Shown here in pieces: positions 26,390 to 34,595 of a DNA stretch of 64,000 nucleotides. Numbering within the stretch: the first letter of the stretch is position 1; each line of letters starts with the position of its first letter. The stretch comes from Hyphomicrobiales bacterium (GTDB taxonomy: Bacteria; Pseudomonadota; Alphaproteobacteria; Rhizobiales; Rhizobiaceae). The position numbers were made by a program, and so were the translations under genes. The DNA lies in contig JAFKJW010000178.1 in the NCBI GenBank assembly GCA_017305925.1, positions 28,514 to 92,513 of the forward strand. The letters run 5' to 3'. The notes beneath the pieces are model-generated. The model saw only the letters and a list, made by a program, of their open reading frames with translations. It did not search any database and had not been told where the DNA came from.

Positions 26390-28531
26390 ATGAATGACCA
26401 TTTTCTGCCCGGCGCCGACCCGCAACCGGTTCGGACATATCCCGCGCCCAGGGGCGGCGCACAGCCCGAGATGGCGAGGCGCCCGGCCTCGGTCGAGACC
26501 GGAGCGGGACGGTCCGACCCGCTCCTGGCGCCGCTGAAGGTCGGCAGGCTTTCGCTGCGCAACCGCATCATGAGTTCCAGCCACGAGACGTCGATCAGCG
26601 AGCAAAACTACCCGCTCGAAGCCTATCAGCGCTACCACGAGGAGAAGGCCAAGGGGGGCCTCGCCCTTACCATGTTCGGTGGGTCGGGCGTGGTGTCGCG
26701 CGACTCGTTCTGGGGCGGCGACCAGCTCGATTACACCAGCGACGACGTCATCCCCGTTCTTCAGCAGTTCGCCGACCGTATCCATCGGCATGATGCCGCC
26801 ATCATGTGCCAGATATCCCATGTCGGTCGGCGCTCCGACGCCACCACGGCCGACTGGCTGCCGGCCATCGCCCCCTCCAATACCCGCGAAGCCTACAGGC
26901 GCAGCTTTGCCAGGGAGATGGATCGCCACGACATCGAAAGGGTGGTGCGCGACTTCGGACAGGCGGCGCGCCGGGTCAAGCAGGGCGGTCTCGACGGCCT
27001 GGAGACGCTGACGGGCGGCCATCTGATCGGGCAGTTCCTGTCCCCGATGGTCAACCGCCGCACCGACGAGTTCGGAGGATCGCTCGAAAACCGGATGCGG
27101 TTCCTGCGGATGGTCTATGAGGAAATCAGGAAGCAGGTCGGGTCGGACATCACCGTCGGCATCCGCTATACGATCGATGAAGACCACCCCGACGGATTGA
27201 GCTTCGAGGACGCGGTGAGGGTCGCGAACATACTCGAACGCGAAGGGCTGGTGGACTTTTTCAACTGCGTGTTCGGCCGCTTCGACACGAAGTACGCTTT
27301 GCTCTACTACAACATCCCCGACATCACCTCGCCTTCGGCGCCGTGGATCGAGCGTGTGGGAGCGTTCCGCGCCGAGACGAGCCTGCCGATCTTCCACGCG
27401 GCGAAGATCTCCGATCTCGCAACGGCCCGCTACGCCGTCGGTGAAGGCCTTCTCGACATGGTCTGCATGACGCGCGCCCACATGGCCGACCCTCAGATCG
27501 TCAACAAGCTGCGGGCGGGCCGCGAGGACGAGATCCGCCCCTGCGTCGGCGCCTCGCATTGCCTGTATCGGGCGATCCACTGCATCCACAATCCGGCGAC
27601 GGGCCGGGAGACATGGTTGCCGCAGGTGATCGAGCGGTCCCCGGCCGCCGGGCGCAGGGCCGTGGTCGTGGGTGGAGGCCCGGCCGGTCTCGAAGCCGCG
27701 CGGGTGCTCGGCGAGCGAGGGCACGACGTGGTCCTGTTCGAGGCGACCAACCATCTCGGCGGCCAGCTGGCCCTGGCCACGCGCGTCAGACTGCGGCAGG
27801 ATCTCAAGGGCATCGTCGATTGGCGCGAGGCCGAGCTGTCACGCCTGGGCGTCGCCGTCAGGCTGAATACCTATGCCGAAACGAGCACGGTGCTCGCGGA
27901 ACGACCCGATCTCGTCATCGTCGCGACCGGCGGCCTGCCGGCTCCCGGCGGGTTTCCAGGCGAGGAGCACTGCATCAGCGTGCAGGACGTTCTCGGCACG
28001 CCGACGCTGGCCTCGAGCGACGTGCTGATCTATGATGGAACCGGTCGTCATGCCGGCCCGCTGACAGCCGTCCATCTGGCGTCGGCCGGCAAGACGGTGA
28101 CTCTGGTCACCCTCGACCCCGCCGTCGCGCCCGAGATGGAGGCCCACTCGCAGATCGTCTATCACAAGAATATCGCCGAGCTCGGAATACGCACGCTGAA
28201 CGAATACGACATCGAGCGCGTGGCCATCGGTCGAAACGGAACCTTCGACGTCGTCATCAAGCACCGCTTGACAGACAAGACGCAATCCATGAATTGCGGA
28301 CAGGTCATCCTGGAAAACGGAACCTATCCGCTGTCTGATCTTTACGACGAGATCCGGCCTCTTTCAACGAATGACGGGGTAACCGACATCTCCGCCATGA
28401 TTGCCGGCCCGCATCCCCTGCGGGAAAAACCCGCTTCGGGCTTCGAGCTGCATCGGATCGGCGATGCCGTGACCAGTCGCTCGGTTCATGCCGCCCTGTT
28501 GGACGCTCTGCGTCTATGCGTGCAGTTCTGA
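26390..28531 (+). CDS. OYE-family FMN/Fe-S/FAD oxidoreductase, second paralog
   Basis: This 713-residue paralog of 23836-25875 has an extra N-terminal segment of about 40 residues. The ATG at 26390 is preferred over an in-frame GTG at 26345 because AAGGGG lies nine bases before it. The barrel motif is VNRRTDEFGGSLENR, the FAD motif GGGPAG is near 428-433, and the Fe-S cysteines are 385, 391 and 398. Ala388 again replaces one cysteine, and the loop before the last cysteine is five residues shorter than in the first copy. It is divergent from the transporter operon and followed by the GntR gene, so both probably belong to one pathway. Confidence 0.85.
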   Translation: MNDHFLPGADPQPVRTYPAPRGGAQPEMARRPASVETGAGRSDPLLAPLKVGRLSLRNRIMSSSHETSISEQNYPLEAYQRYHEEKAKGGLALTMFGGSGVVSRDSFWGGDQLDYTSDDVIPVLQQFADRIHRHDAAIMCQISHVGRRSDATTADWLPAIAPSNTREAYRRSFAREMDRHDIERVVRDFGQAARRVKQGGLDGLETLTGGHLIGQFLSPMVNRRTDEFGGSLENRMRFLRMVYEEIRKQVGSDITVGIRYTIDEDHPDGLSFEDAVRVANILEREGLVDFFNCVFGRFDTKYALLYYNIPDITSPSAPWIERVGAFRAETSLPIFHAAKISDLATARYAVGEGLLDMVCMTRAHMADPQIVNKLRAGREDEIRPCVGASHCLYRAIHCIHNPATGRETWLPQVIERSPAAGRRAVVVGGGPAGLEAARVLGERGHDVVLFEATNHLGGQLALATRVRLRQDLKGIVDWREAELSRLGVAVRLNTYAETSTVLAERPDLVIVATGGLPAPGGFPGEEHCISVQDVLGTPTLASSDVLIYDGTGRHAGPLTAVHLASAGKTVTLVTLDPAVAPEMEAHSQIVYHKNIAELGIRTLNEYDIERVAIGRNGTFDVVIKHRLTDKTQSMNCGQVILENGTYPLSDLYDEIRPLSTNDGVTDISAMIAGPHPLREKPASGFELHRIGDAVTSRSVHAALLDALRLCVQF

Positions 28532-28598
28532 GGGTGCATTGCAGGACACGGTATTTCCAGGCGGCAGCGGAACCACGCGGACCGGGAGCGAAGCTCAC

Positions 28599-29354
28599 AT
28601 GAAGGAACTTCCTCGAGCGGAGATGGCCCGCCTCAGGCCCCTGCAGCCGTTGAATGCGGCCACCGAAGTCGCCAGCGAATTGAGGAAGGCGATCATCAGC
28701 GGCTCGTTGGTGGCCGGCACGCGCCTGATCGAGACCGACATCGCTGCACAGATGGCAGTTTCCCGCGGCCCGGTGCGGGAAGCGCTGCGGATACTGCACG
28801 AGGATCAGCTGATCGAGATGCGGCCGAACAGGGGTGCGATCGTATCGGCGGTAAGCGCCGACGACGTGCTCGAGGTCTATGCCGTCCGCGGCTCCCTGGG
28901 ACTCATCGCGATCCGCAATCTGATCGGGCAATACCACTTTTCGGAAGATGGAAGGGCGATGGTCCAGGCCCGCATAGACAGCATAAGAACCGGCGAGTTC
29001 GCCAGGCTGCGATCCCTGTCCGGGGCGAAGTCGTCGGAGATCGTCGAACAGGAATTCCGTATCCAGTCAGCCACGATTCTGGCGGCTTCCCTCCCGCGCG
29101 TCTATCGCCGTTTCGACCAGTTGACAGCCGAGATCCAGTCGCTCGTCAGCAGAATAAGGATCGAGTATAATACTTTCGACATAATAATCGAGAAATACGC
29201 GAGCTTGCTCGATTCAATTCATGAAGGGGACGGCGCGTCTTCGGAAAAAATCTGGAGGAAACATATCCAGGTTTCCTCGGCGGAGCTTCTGGAGAAGCTT
29301 CCAGGCGGCGATGACGCCATTCGCATTCGACCTTGGATGGTTACGCTCTACTAG
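28599..29354 (+). CDS. GntR-family regulator, FCD (FadR-like) subfamily
   Basis: This 251-residue regulator has a GntR winged helix (LRKAIISGSLVAGTRLIETDIA, then VSRGPVREALRIL) in residues about 25-75 and a helical effector domain. The start is at 28599; the 37 codons of open frame upstream lack regulator-like sequence. It follows the oxidoreductase after 67 bases and is likely to bind the inverted repeat at 26256-26271. Its TAG stop is exactly where an IS630 element inserted: TA is the target duplication and G is the first IS base. Confidence 0.85.
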   Translation: MKELPRAEMARLRPLQPLNAATEVASELRKAIISGSLVAGTRLIETDIAAQMAVSRGPVREALRILHEDQLIEMRPNRGAIVSAVSADDVLEVYAVRGSLGLIAIRNLIGQYHFSEDGRAMVQARIDSIRTGEFARLRSLSGAKSSEIVEQEFRIQSATILAASLPRVYRRFDQLTAEIQSLVSRIRIEYNTFDIIIEKYASLLDSIHEGDGASSEKIWRKHIQVSSAELLEKLPGGDDAIRIRPWMVTLY

Positions 29355-29378
29355 AGCGTTTCAGTTTTTGATGGAATC
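29354..29378. repeat. IS630 left inverted repeat
   Basis: The left end begins GAGCGTTTCAGT and matches 11 of the first 12 bases of the right end, with weaker similarity beyond. It contains the transposase stop codon. Confidence 0.75.
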
Positions 29379-30309
29379 ATATCCGGCATTTTGGAAGTAG
29401 TTTGCGCATTCGTTAGGCGGGATGGTTGAGACGAGGTGTCCGACGTGGCGCGACGTCTCGTCGATGGACCGTTTCTGGGCGGCCCGCATCCAATGCTTGA
29501 TCTTGGCGAAGGCCTGCTCGATGGGGTTGAGATCGGGGGAGTATGGCGGCAGATACCAGAGCCTTGCGCCGGCTGCCCGGATCATCTGCCGGACAGCAGC
29601 CGACTTATGCGAGCCGAGGTTGTCCATGACAACGATGTCGCCGGGTTCGAGCACAGGTACGAGTTGCTGCTCGACATAAGCCCGGAAGCATTGGCCATTG
29701 ATCGGCCCGTCGAAGACGCATGGCGCAGTGAGGCGGTCGAGCCGCAGGGCACCCAAAAAGGTCAGCGTCCGCCAATGCCCGTGTGGCGCAAAGGCACGCA
29801 GGCGTTTGCCTCTCGGCCCCCAACCCCGTAGTGGCGCCATGTTGGTCTTGATCCAGGTCTCGTCGATGAAGACCAGCTTGTGAGGATCCAGGCCGGACTG
29901 CCAGGCGCGCCAACGCCGGCGGCGGCGTGCGATGTCGGTACGCACTTGCTCAAGGGCGAACAGCGTTTTTTTTGAACCGCAGCCCTTCGCGTCGAAGGAA
30001 CTTCCACACGGTGTCGTGCGAAACCTGAACCCCGCGCGACGCCAGTTCATCCTTCAGTCCGTGCAGGGTCAGGTGGGGCGTCTGGCCGATCCGCTCGACG
30101 ATGAACGCACGATGCGGATCGAGAAGCCGCTTGCGATGTCCGCCCATCTTGGACGGTGCGACCGAACGCGTCATGCGATGCCGCTGCGACCACTTAACCA
30201 CCGAGGAAACCGCAACCCCGAAACGCGCGGCAACCGAGCGGCAGCTCTCCCCGGCCTCGACCGCGCCGACAACCCGCGCACGAAGATCATTGGATAGAGG
30301 TGCTGTCAT
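29361..30309 (-). CDS. IS630 transposase in two frames (A8 slippage site)
   Basis: The first frame (30309 to 29950) encodes the helix-turn-helix part ([24 protein letters not shown]). The second frame (to 29361) encodes the DDE catalytic part, with acidic residues in [15 protein letters not shown] and [13 protein letters not shown]. The frames join at eight A residues (complement of 29966-29973): frame one reads RFKKNAVRP and stops, while reading seven A residues gives [11 protein letters not shown] +1 shift or polymerase slippage is therefore needed for the full protein. Such a site is typical of functional IS630-type elements, so I do not call it broken. Confidence 0.85.
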
Positions 30310-30376
30310 CAGATGCTGGCCTCCACACCAGCCAGCATCTTGAATCACAAATCCAAGCAGACCGGAATCCCAAATC

Positions 30377-30401
30377 GATTCCGTCCATCACTGAACCGCT
30401 C
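30377..30401. repeat. IS630 right inverted repeat
   Basis: Read on the minus strand the right end begins GAGCGGTTCAGT and is followed by the TA duplication at 30402-30403. GGAATC is shared with the left end. Confidence 0.75.
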
Positions 30402-30551
30402 TAGGCTGTGGCGACGACCTGGAACGGCTGACGGTCGACTCGACCATCGTGCCCGCGCGGCGGCCTGAGGACCCGGATCCAGCCGCTTGAGCGAAGGGGG
30501 CGGCGGGTGCACGATATGGGACGATAACGCAGGCCGGCGCGGAACGGGCGG

Positions 30552-31883
30552 CTATCGTTCGTCCAGCATGGCAAGCACCACGAGCATGAGGACGATTGCC
30601 GGCGCCGTCTTGACCAGAGCGCCCAGCGGTTCGAGCCAGAGCGCGGGGGTGATTGCCGCGGCGCCCGCCATGTAGAACAGGGACAGCGCAATGCCCGCGA
30701 TCAAACCCGTGCGGCAGCTCCTGCGCCATGCGATCGCCATGCCGACCAGAATGTCGGCGGCGCTGCTGATCACGGTGACGGCTTCGGCCAGAGGCCGCGC
30801 GAAGCCGTGTCCCGTCAGGATGGAAACCGCGGCATCGAACGAGGCCGTCAGCGCGATCGACCCGGAGGCGATCCAGAACAGGGCGAGCGAGCCGATCGCC
30901 AGCGGTTTGACCAGATAGAGCCGGGCAAACCATTTCTCCTGGACGGTCGCCGGCCGGCGCGCCAGGATGCGCGCCAGCGACGCGGGCTCGATGCCGGTCG
31001 CGCCGATCCAGCCATCGGGATTTCCGGAGACGCCCCGGCGCATCTCGGCAAGCGCCGTCGTGCGCACGGGCGGCGACCAGCCCAGATACGCGGCCAGATC
31101 ACCCAGCCCGGCCCCCATCGTCATCATCCACGGCGCGAGCCGCAACCGCCAAGCCGGTCCACCAAGGTGGGCTCGGAATGCCGCGACGACGCTGCCGACC
31201 GACGGCGCCTCCCGGTCCATGACATCCCAGACCGCGGCCCACCGACGTTCGCCGCCGTCCCATCGCCGTCCCAGATGGGCGATCGTGCCGGCGATATCGG
31301 CCACGTCCGTCGTCGCGAAGGGGCGTTGCAGCTCGCGTTCCGACACGTCGATCGGCAAGGCTGCAAGCGCCCGCACCAGCGCGCTTCCGCCGAAGGCCGC
31401 CGGCGCGACGACGAAGCCGGGGCGCAGGATGACATGGGGAACGCCGCTTTCGGCAATGGCCTTTTCCGCCCGGCGCTTGGTCGTGCTGAATGCCGTCCGG
31501 TCGTCGCGCTCGTTGCCGGGAACCGACAGATGGACGAGCAGGCGCGGCTCGCGCGCCAAGGTCAGGGCTTGGGTCAACCGGGAGGCAAAGCCGACATGAA
31601 CGTCCTCGGCCCTGCCGCGTTGCGGACTGTCCTGAAGCGTGCCGATGCAGTTGACGACGATCTCCACCGCGCGCTGCGCAAACAGGGCCGAGAGGGCTTC
31701 GGCGGCCAGGTCCAGAACCGGACATTCGACGGCCTTCTCCGCGAAGATCGCCTTCTGCGCGGGCGTAAAGCGCCGGGCGATCGCGACGACGGGAAAACCC
31801 TGCCGCGTCAGCTCGGTCGCGACAGCCTGCCCGATGAGGCCGGAGGCGCCGAGGACGGCGATGGCGGGAAGCGGTCCCGCCAT
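30552..31883 (-). CDS. NAD(P)-binding SDR-like protein fused to DoxX-like membrane domain
   Basis: This 443-residue protein begins with an atypical SDR/NmrA-like Rossmann domain (GASGLIG at residues 12-18, then VVNCIGTLQ and a LRPGF stretch). The last roughly 130 residues hold four hydrophobic segments of the DoxX-like kind (LYLVKPLAIGSLALFWIASG onward). The family is known as a fused SDR/DoxX-like protein, with no firm biochemical role. The gene starts one base after the stop of the DUF2269 gene, so the two membrane proteins are probably made together. The 148 bases between the IS end and its stop hold nothing recognisable. Confidence 0.8.
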   Translation of the reverse strand: MAGPLPAIAVLGASGLIGQAVATELTRQGFPVVAIARRFTPAQKAIFAEKAVECPVLDLAAEALSALFAQRAVEIVVNCIGTLQDSPQRGRAEDVHVGFASRLTQALTLAREPRLLVHLSVPGNERDDRTAFSTTKRRAEKAIAESGVPHVILRPGFVVAPAAFGGSALVRALAALPIDVSERELQRPFATTDVADIAGTIAHLGRRWDGGERRWAAVWDVMDREAPSVGSVVAAFRAHLGGPAWRLRLAPWMMTMGAGLGDLAAYLGWSPPVRTTALAEMRRGVSGNPDGWIGATGIEPASLARILARRPATVQEKWFARLYLVKPLAIGSLALFWIASGSIALTASFDAAVSILTGHGFARPLAEAVTVISSAADILVGMAIAWRRSCRTGLIAGIALSLFYMAGAAAITPALWLEPLGALVKTAPAIVLMLVVLAMLDER

Positions 31884-31884
31884 G

Positions 31885-32352
31885 TCAAAGCCCCGGCTTG
31901 GCGATCATCAGCCACACGATCAGCAATACCGAGCCGAAGCCGGGAAAGCCGAAGACGAACCACGTGCGAAACAGCCGGTGATAGCGTGGAGGCAGCGGCG
32001 TCCCGGCGCGTGCGGCGTCCAGCGCGATGTCGCGCATCCGCGCCTGAATCCACACGACCGGAAGCCAGAACACACCGGCCAAGAGGTAAAGCCCCAGCGA
32101 CACCGCCAGCCATCCCTCGGCGAGCGAAATGCCCAGCCGCCGCATGAGAAGATAGCCGGTGACCGGCTGGATGACGACCGCCGTGGCCGTGAAGATCATG
32201 TCCGCCTGAACGACGACGCCGGCGGTCTTGCCGATGAACCGGATATCCCCCGTGCGATGCGCCATCAGCATGAAGAAGGCTATCCCGGTTCCGGTGCCGA
32301 GGATGACGATCGCGCCCAGCACATGCAGGAACTTGAGGATTTCGTAGGACAA
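31885..32352 (-). CDS. DUF2269 family integral membrane protein
   Basis: This 155-residue protein has four hydrophobic segments and begins SYEILKFLHVLGAIVILGTGTG, the usual N-terminus of DUF2269 proteins. The histidine in the first helix is typical of the family. The start codon is a TTG at 32352, chosen because the conserved N-terminus begins there. It is paired with the SDR-DoxX fusion downstream. The function of the family is not known to me; a link to membrane redox chemistry is only a guess. Confidence 0.78.
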   Translation of the reverse strand: MSYEILKFLHVLGAIVILGTGTGIAFFMLMAHRTGDIRFIGKTAGVVVQADMIFTATAVVIQPVTGYLLMRRLGISLAEGWLAVSLGLYLLAGVFWLPVVWIQARMRDIALDAARAGTPLPPRYHRLFRTWFVFGFPGFGSVLLIVWLMIAKPGL

Positions 32353-32466
32353 CGCGACAGCCCGTGAAGGTTCCGAGCCTCATACCGTAATGCGGTCGGG
32401 TGTCCATGGGGTAAATCGGAAAGCTGGCGCCATCGGATCGATCGAAACGGCCGGCGCAGCCGATCA

Positions 32467-32481
32467 TATGGAAACGATATA
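32467..32481. promoter_or_regulatory. Putative LacI-family operator, family A, site 1
   Basis: TATGGAAACGATATA lies 147 bases upstream of the SDR start at 32628. It shares the 12-mer ATGGAAACGATA with site 2, about 100 bases downstream. Confidence 0.6.
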
Positions 32482-32567
32482 AAGTATGAATTCGCCTGAA
32501 AATCGCAAAAATAGTTGTTTGAAAACAATGGGAGACAGGAGCTTTTCAGAGGCCGCTTGACTTCAAG

Positions 32568-32582
32568 CATGGAAACGATACC
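32568..32582. promoter_or_regulatory. Putative LacI-family operator, family A, site 2
   Basis: CATGGAAACGATACC lies 46 bases upstream of the SDR start. It repeats the ATGGAAACGATA core of site 1, so a repressor loop between the two is possible. Confidence 0.6.
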
Positions 32583-32627
32583 CTTCGTGCGGAAACCTGG
32601 ATTTTTAACCCGGGAGGGGGTTGAGGG

Positions 32628-33395
32628 ATGCGGGGTCTCGGGGGAAAGATCGCTGCCGTCACCGGCGCAGGATCGGGCATCGGCCAGGCCGCCGCCATGA
32701 GGCTGGCGGAGGAGGGCTGCAGGGTGGCCGTTCTCGACTGGAACGGCGACAGCGCGGAGAAGACCGCCGACGCGATCCGGAAGGCCGGCGGCGACGTACT
32801 GCCCCTGAAGGTCGACGTCAGCCAGGAGGCTGAGGTCAAAGACGCCTTCGACGCCATCGTCCGGCACTTCGGAAGTCTCGACATTCTCGTCTCGAATGCA
32901 GGCATCTTCTCAGGGGCGCGCGACAACAAGGTCGACGGCCTGGACAAGGCGGTCTGGGACGAGATCGTCGGCGTCAATCTCACCGGCATGTATCTGTCGT
33001 GCAAGCACGGCGTCGCCGCCATAAAGGCGACGGCCGGCAAGGGCGCGGTCGTGCTGACAGGCTCTCCGACGGGAATGTCGGGCTGCACGCCCGCCAACAT
33101 CGCTTACGGCTCGAGCAAGGGCGGGGTCCACGGCCTGTCGCGCGTCATGGCGGTCGACCATGCGCCCGAGGGCATCCGCGTCAACGTCGTCGTGCCGGGC
33201 TTCACCCTGACGCCCATCGTCCGCGAACTGGTGGCCGATCCCAAGGTCTACGAGTGGCAGGTCCAGAACATTCCGCTCAAGCGCGGCGCGGAGCCGACGG
33301 AGATCGCCGGCGCCGTGGCGTTCCTTGCGTCCGACGATGCCTCCTACATGACCGGATCGTTCATGTTCGTCGACGGAGGATTGACCGCGATCTGA
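32628..33395 (+). CDS. Short-chain dehydrogenase/reductase (SDR)
   Basis: This 255-residue SDR has TGAGSGIG for cofactor binding, a catalytic Ser in LTGSPTG and Tyr-x-x-x-Lys in YGSSK. A purine-rich GGGAGGGGG site precedes the ATG. It is the first gene of a unit with binding protein, ATPase and permease of a CUT2 sugar importer, so it probably oxidises the imported sugar or a sugar acid. Two family A operators lie upstream. Confidence 0.88.
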   Translation: MRGLGGKIAAVTGAGSGIGQAAAMRLAEEGCRVAVLDWNGDSAEKTADAIRKAGGDVLPLKVDVSQEAEVKDAFDAIVRHFGSLDILVSNAGIFSGARDNKVDGLDKAVWDEIVGVNLTGMYLSCKHGVAAIKATAGKGAVVLTGSPTGMSGCTPANIAYGSSKGGVHGLSRVMAVDHAPEGIRVNVVVPGFTLTPIVRELVADPKVYEWQVQNIPLKRGAEPTEIAGAVAFLASDDASYMTGSFMFVDGGLTAI

Positions 33396-33451
33396 ACGGC
33401 GGCACCGGCATATCTGCAGGACAAGAAACAAGAAACCATCGGGAGGAAGTC

Positions 33452-34522
33452 ATGACATTCGGGAAGACCGTTTCGACCATTGCGCTGGCGGCCGCCACGC
33501 TCGCCTTCGGCGCCGCCGGCGCCTTCGCCGAGGACATCACCATCGGCTTCGTGGCGCATGCGCAGGGCGACCCCTTCGTGCAGCAGATTCAGGACGGCGC
33601 GCAGGCGGCGGCGGACGACCTCGGCGTCAAGCTGGTCACCGCGCAGCAGGCCGGCGGCGCGCCGGAGGGCCAGCTCAAGCTGGTGCAGAACTTCGCCAAT
33701 TCGGGCGCGCAAGGCATCGCCACCTCGGTGCCGGGCGAGTCCATGGCCAGGGGCCTCAACGACATCATCTCGAGCGGCGTGCCGATCGTCCAGTTCAACC
33801 TGCTCTCCCAGGCGGTCGAGGCGCCTTACGTCGGCGAAAAGTCGGTCGAAAGCGGACGCATCCTCGGCCGCATGGTTCTCGACAAGCTGGGCGGCGAAAA
33901 CGCCAAGGGCACCGTCATCCTCGGCAACTGCTTCCCGGGCTTCCCCGTCCTGGAGAACCGCGCCAAGGGCGTCGAGGAATCGCTCGCCAAGGCGTCCGGC
34001 ATAAAGGTGCTCGGGCCGTTCGACGTGAAGGTTTCCGCCGTCGACAACTACAATCACTGGGAACAGCTCTACAGCGCCAATCCCGACGCCGTCGCGCTGA
34101 TCGGCCTGTGCGCGCCGGACGTGACGAGCCTCGGCAAGCTCAATGCCGCCCACGGCGACAAGTTCGTGGCCGGCGGCTACGACCTGACGGAACTGAACCT
34201 CAAGGCCGTCAAGGAAGGCCATGCCTATGTGACGATCGGCCAAAGCGCCTTCGTGCAGGGCTACCTGCCGGTCGCCCTGCTGGTCAATGCCATCAAGGGC
34301 GGCAAGAAAATCGGGCCGGGATTCTACGATGCCGGCTCGCAGGTCGTGACCGCCGACAAGGTCGACATGGGCAACGGCCTGCCGCCGGTCTCCTTCGACG
34401 AGGCGCAGAAGCTGGCGTCCGACCCCAAGGCGACGATCGAATACTACAAGCCCTGGACAAAGACCCTGACCGCCGAAATGCTGTCCGCCGAGCCGAAGCC
34501 GATTTCGGCGGAATCCGAATAG
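33452..34522 (+). CDS. Sugar ABC transporter binding protein (RbsB-like, CUT2)
   Basis: This 356-residue periplasmic binding protein starts at the ATG at 33452, preceded by GGGAGGAAG, with a signal peptide ending near AGAFAED. The mature part is a type I periplasmic-binding fold (DITIGFVAHAQGDPFVQQIQDGAQ). It serves the ATPase and permease directly downstream. The ligand is probably a monosaccharide-like compound. It is not closely similar to the second binding protein at 42291-43397. Confidence 0.9.
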   Translation: MTFGKTVSTIALAAATLAFGAAGAFAEDITIGFVAHAQGDPFVQQIQDGAQAAADDLGVKLVTAQQAGGAPEGQLKLVQNFANSGAQGIATSVPGESMARGLNDIISSGVPIVQFNLLSQAVEAPYVGEKSVESGRILGRMVLDKLGGENAKGTVILGNCFPGFPVLENRAKGVEESLAKASGIKVLGPFDVKVSAVDNYNHWEQLYSANPDAVALIGLCAPDVTSLGKLNAAHGDKFVAGGYDLTELNLKAVKEGHAYVTIGQSAFVQGYLPVALLVNAIKGGKKIGPGFYDAGSQVVTADKVDMGNGLPPVSFDEAQKLASDPKATIEYYKPWTKTLTAEMLSAEPKPISAESE

Positions 34523-34595
34523 GCGCCTCGATCGCCGTCGCTATCCGGGGGCGGCCGGTGCCGTCCCCGTTGCCGTCTCCAGCTTCCGGACCCCG

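Larger units (their letters stand above)
29354..30401 (-). mobile_element. IS630-family insertion sequence, complete
   Basis: The element is about 1,048 bases long and is flanked by TA on both sides (29352-29353 and 30402-30403), the target duplication of IS630/Tc1 elements. The ends are imperfect inverted repeats: GAGCGTTTCAGT on the left and GAGCGGTTCAGT on the right (reverse complement), followed by further partial matches including GGAATC. One transposase in two overlapping frames fills it. Removing the element and one TA restores an uninterrupted sequence in which the upstream regulator still ends in TAG. Confidence 0.9.
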
